DNA from: Spisula solida
Taxonomy: Eukaryota > Mollusca > Bivalvia > Venerida > Mactridae
NCBI GenBank assembly: GCA_947247005.1
Contig: OX365955.1
Coordinates: forward strand, 23,169,322-23,233,321
Direction: 5' to 3'
DNA: 64,000 nt
A program made the position numbers and the translations under genes. The notes under the pieces are model-generated. The model made no database searches and was not told where the DNA came from. It saw nothing but the letters and a program-made list of their open reading frames with translations. Numbering within the stretch: position 1 is the first letter of the stretch; each line of letters begins with the position of its first letter. This document shows positions 1-13,200 of this stretch, in pieces.

Positions 1-68
1 TCAAATGTTCCAGTAAGGCATTTGATAAACAGTATATGTATGTACTGTTTGGAATTTTCATATCAGAT

Positions 69-289
69 TACTGTAAAATCATTATTTTTCGAGGGAGTTT
101 AATTTACGTTGATTTCGTTGTTTCACTCGACCACGAAATCTAATCCCCACGATTAATCGACATCTCAAATATCGAACATAGGTTTATCTTTTCATGTTTT
201 GTAATCCACAAATTTATGACCCCACGAAAATGCATTTTTATCAAAATCAACGAAAATTAATACTAACGAAAATATGTGACTTTACAGTA
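69..289. mobile_element. MITE family A copy 1 (TACTGTAAA termini)
   Basis: A 221-bp element has terminal inverted repeats TACTGTAAA / TTTACAGTA. The interior has repeated sub-palindromes around ACGAAAT and TTTCGT. It closely resembles 41938-42154. No coding potential; the small ORF across it is incidental. Confidence 0.8.
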
Positions 290-1410
290 TTCTCTGTACC
301 ATCTAAGAGCAATGTGAGAGATAAGGAACTTCTGGCAGGTATAATGCCCAGGTTTGCAGAAATTTTGCAATTATACCGCGTTCCTATTAGGCATATTTAC
401 AAAGTTAAAAGGCAACATTGTAAAATGGTCCAAAGTTGTAGTCACTTTGTGAATAATTTCTATTCAAGGATAGCGAATTGAGTTTGATTTCCTACAAGAA
501 GAATTATGCACCGCACATTGACCCTAAGCAAGACTATGTCTAACAATGAGTGCAACCCAAGATAAAATGGGATACAAAATGCATGTCACCAAATTTATAA
601 ATTGAAAGTGTAAACAAGGCGAACACAGTTGTAATGATGCTAATTAATACAGTGTCAAATTTTGCACCGATAACCAACTGTCCAGTACTACCCTGAAATG
701 ACCCTTTTATCTGACCATCAAGCCCCCTACATCTGGACATTAGTGTATGGACAATAATAGGAATTTAATGATCGACAAATGATTTGTTGGATTAAAATCA
801 CTTGATAAATATGATATTAAGTTTTCGGAATATACTACAACATTTGATTTAGAGCAGTATTCAGCATAAAATAAAATGGAGTCTGTAAAAATTTTAAACT
901 TGTTCACCATTTCACACAAAGACCTACCCCATGAAAAAACAAAACAATAGTCGCTATAAATATTTATAAGCCAATATAACACAATAACTCTCGAAACATC
1001 TTAGGACAACTCGTAGTGTTCAAATCTCAAACAAATCCGATGATCCTTTATAAAACAGACGTCGGCCCCTCGGGCTCTCGTGATACTCGATCTAATACAG
1101 CCCTATCATTAGACATCCCTCTACATTTATGATAATTACTGACAAATTATAGCATTTTGTATTTTTTTGCTCGAGATAAGTTGTTTTTGCCAGGGGCTAG
1201 AATAGATCATTGGAAGAGATACAAAACGTGTATTTTGGTATCCGAGATTATATCATTATGATAACACATTCTCGCTCTTCAACAACATTCACAAAAGCTC
1301 TCGTAAGACGAGAGTCAAATCACACTGAAATCATCGAGATAATATTAATGGGAAAAATTAGAAAATAATTGGTTATAACAGGAAAATGTCTTCAGGCAGA
1401 TAATGCATTA

Positions 1411-1880
1411 TGGGTAAAGGGGAAGAGTTTGACAAGGGAGGTAACAATGAAAAATTTGGCCAGGGAGGTAATTCAATGTGGAGTTTGGCAAGGGAGGCAA
1501 GTCAAGGAAACTTTTGGCAAGGACGTTACAAGGAAGAGTTAGACAAGGGAGGAAACAAAGAAGAGATTGGCAAGTGAGTAAGTCAAGGAAGAGTTTGACA
1601 AGGGCGTCAATGCAATTTGGCAAGGGTCTTGTAAGTCAAGGAAGAGTTTGGAAAGGGCGTCAATGCAATTTGGCAAGGGTCTTGTAAGTCAAGAAAGAGT
1701 TTGACAAGAGAGGTATTTTACAACAAAGAAAGGTTTGGCAAGGGAGGTAAGTCCATGCAAAGTTTGGCAAGGGAGGTAAGTCAAGGAAGAGTTTAACAAG
1801 GATGGTAAGTCAATGCAGCACTTTGGCAAGGGAGGTAACTCAGGTAAGTTTTGGTAAGGGTGGTAACTCCGGAAGGAGTA
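1411..1880. repeat. GGCAAGGGAGGTAAGTCA-type minisatellite
   Basis: About 14 imperfect copies of a roughly 30-bp purine-rich unit (AAGAGTTTGGCAAGGGAGGTAA variants). Many copies carry GAG|GTAAGT on the plus strand, a consensus 5' splice donor, but that is antisense to the only recognised gene here. Small ORFs on both strands simply follow the repeat. Confidence 0.9.
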
Positions 1881-2315
1881 ATTTATTATTTGAGATTAAA
1901 TCAAGAGCATTTTTAAACAGTGAAAAGAGACCTTAAAATAGAGGTCTTGATTATGAGATGGTCATCATTTGAGGTTTTAGTGTATTTATTAAACATCTGA
2001 ATATCTTTTATATAAACTTACCGAACTTTTGACACTGAATACATGGCAGTAATGTTGTCCAGTCTGGATATCACGTGTAATGTAGGCAAAGAAGTTGAGA
2101 TTGTCAGTATCTTGACAGGCACAGAAAATATTCCCAATCTCATGGTCACATATCACTTTCTGAAATCAGATAGATTGTCAAATAATAATTCCAACAAAGG
2201 ATACCTGGCCCCTCAGGATACCTGGATATACAGAATATATTCCCAATCTAATGGTTGCATAGCATTTCTGAAATAAAATAAATGGTCTAATGTGAAGGGT
2301 TTTAGACACAATAAT

Positions 2316-2545
2316 GTATGTATCCTACAAAGGGCCATAACTCTGGCAAAATCATCCAACGTAAATTCAAGACAATGTGCACAACTAGGCTTGGTACCAA
2401 TAATTCATGTAGAGTTCATTGTAACCCAGCCAGTGGTTAAAGAAAACTAGACTTAGTACAGACAACTGACTAACTTTGTGACCTCCATCAGTCCATCCAG
2501 ACAGCAGTCAGCACCAACCTACTATATACGGGAGACATAATTCAT
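2316..2545. repeat. Dispersed repeat starting AAAGGGCCATAACTCTGG
   Basis: This repeat is shared with 24951-25110 and 33998-34190. All contain a block like GGCTTGGTACCAAxxATTxATGT followed by a GACCAGTGGTT-like block. It is a degenerate family with no clear termini; orientation is the same in all three copies. Confidence 0.65.
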
Positions 2546-2737
2546 CCACTGATGAAACCTGGCCCTTCAGTACCCTTCAAGGTACATTAATCAATTAAAT
2601 ACCATAGACACAAACAAATTCAATGCAAATTCATGAATAATATCAATAATCCAATACCATGGGTATTCACAAAAAATCAAAGTCCATGTAAATTCATGAT
2701 AGGGTAAATTGTAGTACAAGTTCCAAGTTCCACTCAC

Positions 2738-2824
2738 CTTTGATTTAGCATCAATAAACTTGACACCTTTGTATGAAATTGATAACATAATGATGGGAAT
2801 CTTGGCTAGTATGTCGGCTGATTT
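2738..2824 (-). CDS. ANKS1A: ANKS1-like PTB domain, third exon
   Basis: The exon encodes 29 residues: KSADILAKIPIIMLSISYKG then VKFIDAKSK. It aligns with vertebrate KSTE.MKK(V/I)PTIILS(V/I)(S/T)YKGVKFIDA.NK, beta strands 2-3 of the PTB domain. It is phase 0 on both sides; the acceptor is GTGTATTTTCAG and the donor AAG|GTGAGT. The next expected PTB segment (the IAEHEIRNISCAAQDPED-type exon) was searched for by eye in 1-2737 and not found, so it presumably lies to the left of the window. Confidence 0.96.
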
Positions 2825-2999
2825 CTGAAAATACACAAATTAATTAACTCATCAATTTATGATGCTAAACAATTTATAACATTAACCTCAATCATATAAG
2901 AACACCTTGTAAAACAATACAAAATATTCTTCATGTGATTGACATGTGTTGGTCCTTAGATAGTTGAGCTTGAATAAAAAGACAATAGTGGAGATATAA

Positions 3000-3221
3000 A
3001 GCCTAGGTCCCACTAAGTATTTTTTGCCTCGGCGATGTACTCCTGATAGAAATTAAAGAGCTTTCAGGACATCGGGAACAGGTTCCTTGTGGTCTTGGGA
3101 AACCCTCGTGGAAGTCATGAGATAGTTAGTGACATAGGAAAGAATCGTGATGAATCGGGAGGTATCGGAAGAAATCAGGATAACATCGCCGATGTGGAAT
3201 GTCCTCAGTGGGACCTAGGCT
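3000..3221. mobile_element. MITE family G copy 1 (AGCCTAGGTCCCAC termini)
   Basis: A 222-bp palindromic element begins AGCCTAGGTCCCACT and ends AGTGGGACCTAGGCT, with subterminal CGGCGATGT / ACATCGCCGA. An inverted-orientation relative is at 33167-33391. Confidence 0.9.
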
Positions 3222-4683
3222 AAAATAAAGCTTTTTAGATGTTGTCATATTCTTGAGGTGATCTGTAAGCAATGTTTGACTGTTTATAAATGAATGTTTT
3301 GACTTTTTTCAATTTCTGTTTGTAATAACATTGACAAGGATGTATATCATTAAAATTACAATAAAACAGCATTTTGAGGACAATAAATACAATATGAAAT
3401 TCAATGTAATTAATTCTGTACAACATAGAGGGTCGTCAGTGCGTTCATCCTCCTACGCCTGTATGTACCCGCCTGTACCACAGACAATATTCAAAGCATA
3501 CATCAATATATAAAATAAAGTAAGTTTTTGGAACACCCAGACTGCCACATAGAGTGAATATATTCACATCTTTACGAGCCAAAAAAACACAAACAGCACG
3601 ACGTTATACAAACTGATCTTAAAGAAACAGCGAGCTGCAAGATGCTATGAAAGGAACCCACGGTGAAAACAATAAGATCAAAGGAATATATGATTTACCC
3701 TGGTCCCTCCATGCCTGTAACGTTTCATTCATTAACAAATTTGGTTAAAAGAGAAGCGACTAAAGAACAGTTTAATAAAACTGATTTAATTCTGACACAT
3801 TAGGGGTAATTTAATAAACCCATGCTGTTTTATGGCAACTACTGACGGGAATAGCCTGCAGTGAAAATACGAGCGAAATGTTAAATTTATAAACCCGATT
3901 TATATTATTCAATTTTGACAAAAAAAATATATTTATTTTCCATCTGATTTTATGATTTATTAAAAAATATTGAAGATGTGTCAATACGCGGTAAAAGGCG
4001 TGAATCAATTAGGGTCGACATCAAAGCTGGGCAAAGTTGTCAACAAACATTAGACAGGATTCGATAGTGCTACATAGTGTTTTTCTGTGCCATTTCACTC
4101 GTTTAAACAATATTTTCTCTTAAATTAAACATTGCAAAATAAAGTGTAAAAGCACAAATTATGTTTGATATGATTCGGACAGATTAGCGGAAGTAACCGA
4201 GAGAGGGTAACCCATCATTTAGTCCACTAGGTGTCGCCCTAACATCTATGATTTGACAAGACAACTTCCGCCGACACTTTAAACGTGTGAAAATAATTCA
4301 CAGTGATCAGCAACCGAGCGTGAAGAAATTGTCAGAATCAGATTGGAACGCATTAAAAAGCGGAAAAAGTCACATCATACATATTGTTTTACAAAGCTTT
4401 TTACAGCTACTATCATGGGCATTCACGTTCTCATATTTATATCCAAACAAGCTTTTATGGTTTTAAAGTGTGGGGCACAAATTGCACAATGAAGCGCAAA
4501 GAGACATCAGTATCTTTCCGTTTATTTCTAATTCTTTGGTGACATTAATTTCTGTGATGCTCATCAGATCAGTGAAATTTCAGCTCGACTGTTAATGTTT
4601 GTGATAAAACAATACTTGAAACTATTCCAACAGTAAATGAGGAGGCACACACTGGAGCAATGAGAATATCTCAATGGATGAAA

Positions 4684-4783
4684 GTTATAATAATACGTCC
4701 CTTTGGTGCAACAAGGTTGTATCTCTCTATATAGTATATAGTGAGATACAACCTTGTTGCGCCAAAGGGACGATATTTATAAC
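4684..4783. repeat. Near-perfect 100-bp hairpin
   Basis: Two 30-bp arms (CGTCCCTTTGGTGCAACAAG and following; GGTGCA pairs with TGCGCC through one wobble) flank a short TATA-rich loop, and pairing continues imperfectly into the AT-rich flanks. It could be a tiny palindromic MITE or a source of a small hairpin RNA. No other copy is seen in the window. Confidence 0.85.
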
Positions 4784-5723
4784 AAGTCTATCTTCTTGAC
4801 AACACCTTTAAAGGTTCATTTCAAGTTTTGTTCTAAATTATTCCACTTTAAGACTGAGACCAACTCCTTAAGAAGACCAGTTACAAATAAGAGCACCAAC
4901 TAAATAACAAAGCATAATACAATAATTTTCAAGTATATTTCAAATTTTGCTCATTATTGAACTTTGTTATTAACAATAACTCCTTAAGAAACCCAGTTAT
5001 TGAAAGTTGTTACAGTGGACTTACTAACCAGGTTAAAATACAAATAATGGAAAATTCGAATGGTTTAGGGAAGTTTGGTGGACCTCAATCCTTTTTGTGC
5101 TGAATGTATCCCTAATTACACAATAACATGGGTGAAAGTTAGAAAAACTTATAAAACCCCAAAATCCTCAAAAATTGACAATTTATATAAGGAAACTAAA
5201 GAAAAACATACATTTTGGTACACTGAAAAACCTGAAGTTCAGGCATAGAAAACTTTCACCAATGCAATTATAAACTTAAAAGTTTTAGCTAAATGAGGAC
5301 AAGAGTAGTTCAGACAACGACTGCAGATGGGGGAAGGGGCGGGGCAAGGGTTATAGTTTTATTTTATATTTAGAATTCAGTATCCAACTGATCCAGTTGA
5401 CAAGGTAACATGAAACATTGAATGATTATGGAAGCATCACCCAAAGTCTTAATTCATTATCATCGTACCATACTGTGAAACCGTGCACAATGCATTCTAT
5501 TTCGGCAACTTGCATGAAAGCATCAATCATGAAGAAAACAATTAAAAAGTAATTAAACAAAAGAATTATGTATCAGAGACACAGGGAGCCTGATCTGGTC
5601 ATATCGAAGAATACTGATAATGAATTGAAATATTTTTAATTCATAATCAGACTGATGTGAGCCATAATGATAATTGGTTTGGCAATTATATTATCCCAAA
5701 AAAATAAAGACGTTATTTAAGTA
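4784..5723. other. Intronic stretch, no gene seen
   Basis: AT-rich DNA inside the 17-kb PTB intron. I see no long ORF, tandem array or recognisable element, apart from a GGGGAAGGGGCGGGGC run near 5329. Confidence 0.5.
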
Positions 5724-5830
5724 CAGTGGAATCCCGCTAATCCAGACCCCTCCAATCCAGATTTCCCTCTAATCTGGGCAAATCTGTTGGTCCCGAATAT
5801 TCGTATTATGTTATCCTGGAATTTATTATA
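5724..5830. mobile_element. Tigger/pogo-like terminal fragment
   Basis: Starts CAGTGGAATCCCGCTAATCC and continues with TAATCCAGA / TAATCTGGGC motifs, the pattern of pogo/Tigger-type DNA transposon ends. Only one end is recognisable. Confidence 0.5.
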
Positions 5831-6022
5831 ATTAGGGCCTGCCTGATGATGACCCTATAAATACCATTATTGCAACACATTCCTTTGTATGTTACAGACT
5901 TGCACAGAATATAGATTCCACAAATCAGTTTCCAAAAAGGGCCTCATAAAAATATTTGCATGAATATTATGTTATTGTTCCCTTGAAAATAAAACTGTCT
6001 TTAGAAATGAAATTTATATATG

Positions 6023-6282
6023 TATAGCACAGAGAATTTGACATGATCCTGACCTTTATGCATGAATATATTACAAGGTTCTTGCGTTGAATATATAAAT
6101 TTCCGCGAGTAAATCGTGCAATATCGGTTCTTTAGGTTTGTGTTGGTATTACATCTCGAGCGTCTTCGTGATACTATCTGCTTATGAAAACATACGATCG
6201 GGCTAATAAATATAGACAATATATCAGCTGTTGAATTATGCTAATTGAAGGTAGAGCGTCGTGTCAAATTCTCTAGACTATA
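6023..6282. mobile_element. MITE family B copy 1 (GAGAATTTGACATGA termini)
   Basis: A 260-bp element with ends TATAGCACAGAGAATTTGAC and GTCAAATTCTCTAGACTATA, and an interior with TTATGAAAACATAC. Five good copies and one diverged copy lie in the window. Small ORFs inside the copies are repeat-derived. Confidence 0.9.
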
Positions 6283-6342
6283 GCATATAACTGATTCTGA
6301 CATATATCCATAATATACTTTATTTTATACTAAATTATTTAT

Positions 6343-6451
6343 TACTGGTACCATTTTTATTTCCTCTTTGGTGTGCGCAGCCTGTGATCAAACCTGAGAC
6401 CTCCTGCACTTGTATCGGACACTCGATCACCCACTTGACTATCGAGGAGGC
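6343..6451 (-). mobile_element. tRNA-derived SINE family 1, copy 1
   Basis: Read on the minus strand it begins CCTCCTCGATAGTCAAGTGG (A-box-like) and has GGTTTGATCAC (B-box-like), then an A-rich tail ending near GGTACCAGTA. It resembles 9881-9986. Confidence 0.75.
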
Positions 6452-7700
6452 GGTATAATATTACTTTGATTGAAAAAAAGACAATTGCAATTAATATAAA
6501 TATTTTTATTATGATTTAGTTGAATGGATCAGCCAAATTGTTTCAATCAATCCAAATCTCAACACATCGCAAGAGTAAAGAGTTGAACACACAAATGATT
6601 CGAAAAAATAAATATTAAATTTCACAATATTCCAAATTGCAACGACAGAAGTATGATCAGTTAAGTAATCACCCACAAAATCGCTACCCACAAATCGCAG
6701 GTAAATAAAATCATTGATAAAGATTTGTTTTACAGAAATTCAGAAATCTATTACATACTTAGTACATAAATTTTACCCATTTTTTCATTTGTTTTTTATT
6801 TCTTTTCAATGATACATTTACCTGTGCCACAAACAAGTATGTTGTCCAGTTGTCCAAAAAGATACAGAAAAAGTCATAATATTGAAAGAATATTATGTTT
6901 TTGATAATAATCATGATGATTGACAGGCACTGAAAACATATGGAAGTCAGGGCAAGTAATAATTTCAACACCACACTCGTCGGGAGACGATTGACAACCA
7001 AGTGTCAACACAATCTTCCGCCCCAACTCAGAACGTAATCAGACAATTCATATTGTGTAAAATATGGATGTATCAGAGCGTAAAACGTAGGAAATAGGGT
7101 GTCTAGCAGTAGAAAATTTGATTTAGGAAATAGATGAATCTGTGTGACCACAGATGACACGAGTGTTTGATTAAGTATTGATGCACCATTAAGACAAGGA
7201 ATACAATCATCTCGCGTCATCTGTCATCATTCCCGGCACTTTATCATCGTCAGAACAATAACACACCAACTCAATGTTTTATTCACATGTAGATAGAATG
7301 CTAAAGTATTGTGCTATAAATAAACATAGTCGTCAATTTCACTTTAATAGAGGAAATAATTAATAAGAATCATTATTGACTGTTATTGGTTTTATTAGAT
7401 ATATCAATTGATTTATGAAGATAATGAACAGCATTGATCAGCATCTTCAAATCAATAATAAAATAATATTATTATATAAGTCAGCACTCATGTGCTCAAT
7501 ATGTGATAAGTTCAGTTGGTAGAGCATTATAAAGGGGTTCTACTGAGGCATTATACCCTGAATCCTAAAAATGAGTCACAAGTCTGAGTTTCACATGCCA
7601 TTATATAATAGCACACATCCCTGCTACACCTTAACTAGGTTTCAAACATTGTTTTATCAAAGAATACAAGAAAATGCATAGTAGTGTAAATCCATGGTTT
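6452..7700. other. Intronic stretch, no gene seen
   Basis: AT-rich. A relic tRNA-like block (CAGTTGGTAGAGCA) occurs near 7514 but has no clear B box. Nothing else can be supported. Confidence 0.4.
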
Positions 7701-7719
7701 TATTATTAAAATTCATACT

Positions 7720-7870
7720 ATGGAACTTCAAATGGCCATAACTTTGTCAATTCTTTGAATTTTTTCATCAAATAACTTATTTTGAGCAGAAAAAATAGTT
7801 CTCCCTGATGCAGCAAATCCAGATTTCAGGATTTGTTTGGAACATACTTCAAGAATATAAGGACATTAAG
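7720..7870. repeat. Dispersed repeat with GGCCATAACTTTG block
   Basis: Shares ATAACTTTGxCAATTCTTTGA-like and TCAAATAAxTTxTTTTG blocks with 22228-22370. It is probably an old non-autonomous element; the ends are not defined. Confidence 0.5.
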
Positions 7871-9880
7871 GTTAAGCGAGTTCCAATTGGCATCAGGATT
7901 TTTGAAAACTCATTCTTCTTTTATTTAATACCCCCAGCAAAAGAATACTAAAACTTATGTTAATACAACATATCTTGGCACATGCCATAAAATTCAAAAT
8001 GGCATAAAGTCTAAGACTTTAAAAACATCTGTGCTTGCAAGAAGATTTTTTTTGTAAAATCAGACCAATGTGTCCAGAGAAAAATATGTGACATCCCAAC
8101 AGCATGTAAAAAAATCTTATCTTACGATGTCAAAGACTGACAGAAAGTGACATGGTGTAAAGTTTGATTTGCAGAAAATGGCCACAATTCACAAGAAACA
8201 CTCATCGAGTCAGTGAACGTAGAAATCACATTATCAGCTTCATCTACGATACGTAACATTCATCCATTCCTCCTTTCGGTTCAAAAATTTTCTTGACAGA
8301 ATTTCGAGTAGCAACAAATTACCCAAAATGCATTGTTACTATGAAAAATCATCCTCAACTCCCATTCCGCACCAGTTTCCCGTCGAGAAATCAGTCGGTA
8401 AAGCGCTCAACTGGAAACATGACAGACCCGACATAATGGACGAAACACCACATCTATATCGTGAACAATTTCATCGACAAACGTACAAATTCATTAATTT
8501 TCGTTACGTTTCTGCTAGAGTAGATCTGAAGAATAGATTTTCCCTGCAGTAGCACAACTGTCAAAAGTACGGCTAAAATTAAATTTCGTAAACTCCGTCA
8601 TGGATTTCAATGTAATCAATTTAATGCATATTTTCGAATAAATAATCCCTACATTTTGATCTAATCAATGACATTACATTGGGTCAAAGAATCTAGTACG
8701 ACCCTCATAGTTTTATTGTAGCTCTCCCAATAAATAATCAGCTTGACGATGAATTAGTTGGCAGACCACAACCAGTGCTATAGCTGTGTCACAAATGAAT
8801 TCACTAGAAACTGATATTCGTCTTCAACATCGCTACATTAGAGGTCATTTCATCTTTAGAAAAAAACGCCAGCATCATGCAACAAAAACAAGCCGGGAGA
8901 AAAAATCAGTGATATTAATGATGATTTTCATTACCACACAGCACAAAACAAGAATTGACGCGTGATTAATCGGAGTAAGTTGGTAATAATTCTGTCCCCT
9001 AATCTTATTGTGAATACTTTTATATTGGTATGATGAGCGACAAAATGTACTCATACAAACAATGATCATACAAAAGCTACAATTACACTGGTGACAAACA
9101 GTAAAAGGAAAATGTCATTAATACGGCTTACTGCTTGTGTAATCTCGTTAGGAAATGTACATTAAAATAACATTAGGCACAATCCGTCGCAACATGCCGC
9201 AAATTTCCTGCAAACTTCTGCCATTAGAAAATTGAATAACTCTGAATCCCCTATCAGAATAAGTGCTTTAGTTGAATGATCGTAGAGTTTCCTACAAACT
9301 GTTAATGGGTAGGAGTTCCAGGAAATTAAATCATACTTTGCATGGAACGCAAGATGTTTGACAGTACCATAGGATCGCAGACCCTCACAAAGAATCCGAA
9401 CAAGGAGGTACAATATGAAGAAACCGAACATGCGTTGGGGTAGTTTCTACCATTAAAAGCAATTTTCACCATTTTTAAATCTGTGTTCTTATTTTAAAAA
9501 GAATATTATATATTTAAATTTTCATTAGAACAATAGAATGCAACACATTTCTTAGTAAAATGCAATGTTCTACAAAGACTTAGATGTAATTTCTGGGGCC
9601 CGAAAATAAAAGACAAACAACCTATTCACTGATATTGCAATAAATATACAGAGTTAAACAGTTACTGGTCCTAGGAAATTTCCATAAAAGTCAGGAGGGT
9701 TCTGATAATAAATGTTTAGTTTAATATACTATTTATTTTTAGGTTGATTGTGAAACAAGTTTTTTCAACTTATATTAATCACTCTTGACACCTCATTCCT
9801 GATGTTTAATAATTCATCGCTACGAGGGTATGAGAGAAGAGAAGCCAGTTTCCCTTTTAGCAGAGTGCAAATGAGAGAAA

Positions 9881-9986
9881 TATTGGTACCGTTTTTATTT
9901 CGTCTTCGTTATGACGTGGCATGGGATTGAACCAGAGACCTCCTGCACTTGAAGAGGACGCTCAACCACTAAGCTATCGAGGAGGC
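9881..9986 (-). mobile_element. tRNA-derived SINE family 1, copy 2
   Basis: The minus strand reads CCTCCTCGATAGCTTAGTGG, then GGAGGTCTCTGGTTCAATCC. A box TAGCTTAGTGG and B box GGTTCAATCC are intact, so a pol III promoter is plausible. The 3' tail AATAAAAACGGTACC is shared with copy 1. Confidence 0.85.
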
Positions 9987-10091
9987 TATAAACAAATGTT
10001 TTATATGGTAAGCTATAAGACAGAACCAGTCAAACCATGGAGATTATTTACATGTATCATACAATTGTTTTTTTTAAACAAATGCTGTGCA

Positions 10092-10217
10092 TAGCCTTTA
10101 TTTGTCAGTGACAGCTTTCAGCTGAAATATGGCAGACATATGAGTGCCTCCTCCCGTATTTGAACCTGGGTGCCAGATTAGATGGCAAGCGTGCTAACCA
10201 TAGAGCTACGGAGGCAC
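10092..10217 (-). mobile_element. tRNA-derived SINE family 2, copy 1
   Basis: The minus strand reads GTGCCTCCGTAGCTCTATGG (A box), then CCAGGTTCAAATACGG (B box), then a tail with ATATTTCAGCTGAAAGCTG ending AATAAAGGCT. Relatives are at 28857-28977 (same strand) and 47657-47785 (plus strand). Confidence 0.85.
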
Positions 10218-13200
10218 GTGGAAGTTATGAAAACAAGTAGTTATAATAAAAACTCATTCAAAAAAAATATTTCTAGTAAAAATTTCTATCACATTGTACA
10301 TGTATCATTATGGCATTATTGCTTTGTAAAAAAAACCTTTTTTTTGACTTCTGACATCCAATGTTAAGAAGTGACATCATCAAAGCAAAAAATGATGTTA
10401 GAACTGAGGACTTATTGTAACTGAAGTCCAACATCTTTCTCTATCCAATATACTTAACAATTTTAGCAATATTAATTTAATTATCCATAGATGATAGTAT
10501 TACATGTTCAAATAAAAACTCGGGTTTCCCTGCTTTCAAAGCCATTCTCGTAATCTCATGTCTCCATTTTGACGATTACATGAAAGTGAGCGAAAGTGAT
10601 TTTCATCAGTATTATTAAAAATATCGCCTCCTAAGGGACTGTCACTAATCCCTTAAAAAATCTGTAGTTTACAAGAAAGTCAGTGTGCAAGCAGGTTTGA
10701 TGTACGGCGGAATAAAGGATCAGCGCAAACAAGCATCAATTAGATGACAGTGTTTTTGTGTGAAGTTCTCCGAAGGGTTAGAGTCAACAATGTCCGCGGT
10801 CACGGGACTGCATTCCAGCCCCTCTAACTATCTATAGGAAGCCCTTATTGTGACAAAGACTAGAGTGATTTTTTTATTTGATCTTTTCTATAACCATATG
10901 GATTATTATTGTAGGAGATTTTGTTTGATTTCTGCAATAATTAAGTTTGGATACCAATGAATCATGTCTGAGGATGACAACAGATGACACTTTCATACAA
11001 ATTGTTGACAGTCGTTCAAACAGTTCTACAGTTAAATTGCATAAAATGTGATTGACAAGACCATTTCTGTAAAGTACTGTATATATTCCATGCTGATGTG
11101 GACCATATTGAAAATTGGTCTAGAACCAAATATGTCATCCACGATAAATAAAGTTGTTATTATTATTTTACCATTGATTCTAAAACATATAAAACAACAA
11201 CAACAAATTAAAACATTTATTCAGCTTCTAAGACACACTTGGCTTCTAGTCTACAAGTATAATAAAGTAATGTTGCATATCTATGGTTCAGCCAAGTTTT
11301 TTGGCCTTTACAAACAGCACAAAAATGGGTATAATATAACAGTGACATATGTATACATCATTATCAAAATTTAACAAATGATATCGCTTCCTATGGATAA
11401 TAAATCAAACCAGTAGGTGTACTAAGTACTGCTGGGGTTTTCTGTTGTTGTATTTTTTAAATCCTTATGGCCTTACTAAAGTTAACAACATATTTACATT
11501 ATTTGAAAATTCTGACTCGTATTCCTTCATTTTTTTACTAACTGTCTAAGGGTCATATAATTTTTATTGGCAGGGGTATAGCTATGTCAAATTTTTGTTT
11601 AAGGACGGCCTAATCATCATTATACATCATTAATATGTTCATAGCATAGATAGGGGATTATAATCCAGTGAATATATGAATTTGTCTCATTCGTTGAAAG
11701 TCATACAAATACTATATCATTAAGGACTCCGCATTATCCGCTACAATTCATACAAAACAGGTACATCATGGGAAAGGGGACAACTTATTATTTTCAAATA
11801 ACCTACCATCAAAAGACGGTAATATTAGGGTAAAAAGGGTCGAGTTCACACAGTGTAAAAAAGGACCTATAATCTGTTTTAAATGAAATATATTGAATAC
11901 AGTGCCAGAGTATGGTGTTATACTACTGTAAGTGTTGCTTAAGTAAAGCTCAAGTTGCAACACTCTACCGTCTATACTTCAATATTAATTTCAAAAATTA
12001 ATTTAAGTCAAATTATGCTGTGACAATTGCATCTAGAAATGTATTTTTCTCTCAACTGCCTGCGTTTGATCTTGAGGTGATATCTATATTACCAATTGAA
12101 ATCAACAGGTGTTAAAAGCTTATCACGACCAACGAGTTATAGAATTGAAGTGACGCGCAAAAAATCAATTTCACAATTTTCCGCATGATTAGGAAATTAT
12201 CATATAATTCAATTTTTTTTCCTTTTTGAAACATGAAATAAGCATTTCAATACTGCCAATCTAGAGTCAAACTGCAACAATTGCTCATTGCTTTAATTCC
12301 ATTACCCATTGAGAATTTATGTTTGCAAAATAACCCTGTTTGTTTACAATGAGCATAAAAGATAAATTGATTTCTAGGTCAACGGTGTTATCACATAATC
12401 CAATCCAGCGCTACCCTGTTTATAGGTAGTATTTCCATGAAACAGTATCGCACACGGATCATCATAGTGTTCATATTAGTACATGAAAATACGGTGCCTA
12501 ATAAACTTCATGCAGAGATGTCAGTCTCAAAATATAAAATCCTGAGAGCTTGAATGTGACAAAAAGTACATGTACATTATAATGTTTGATCCAATCAACA
12601 TTTTTTAAAAGAATGTTCAGAAAAGGATGATTCTCATGAGCAAGGGGAAAGAACTCCAGATTAGGAAAATTTCAAAATCGAACTTTAAAACGTTTCTAAT
12701 CCGGAGTTCTCTCACATTTCAAAACAAAAGATCGAAATGCACAGATGAAAATGCAAAAGAAGCATAGTTTAGCAATCATTATGAACTATAGCTTATGATC
12801 TGAGGTCTTTTCAATTTATGGCAAATGCAATAATTGGCGTTAGATAAATGCATACGACCGCACTTGTTCGGTCCATGAAAATATTTCACATATAATACAT
12901 TACGGTGGATCACCCTTATCAAGTTCGGAATCATTACATTAAGCACCAGTTGGACAACATAAATCATTTTCGTCCATTCAATCGCAGGCAGATCTATTTT
13001 TGCAACAAACGGGACGGGTTGTGATTGGTTAACGAGAATAAGCATAGCCCAGTAAGTAATTTTATATCGTTACTAATTACATGTGCAATGACTTTGGCTT
13101 CTTTATAGCATGTTGGCTTCTTTTATTACAACATACTGAAACTTTACGATCATTTTTCGCTACACGCCAAATAGCATACATTTTAATTGCCGCAAGCAAA

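Noticed and set aside
7500..7590. Possible tRNA gene (CAGTTGGTAGAGCA)
   Set aside because: No acceptor stem, anticodon arm or convincing B box at the right distance; at best an old SINE head.
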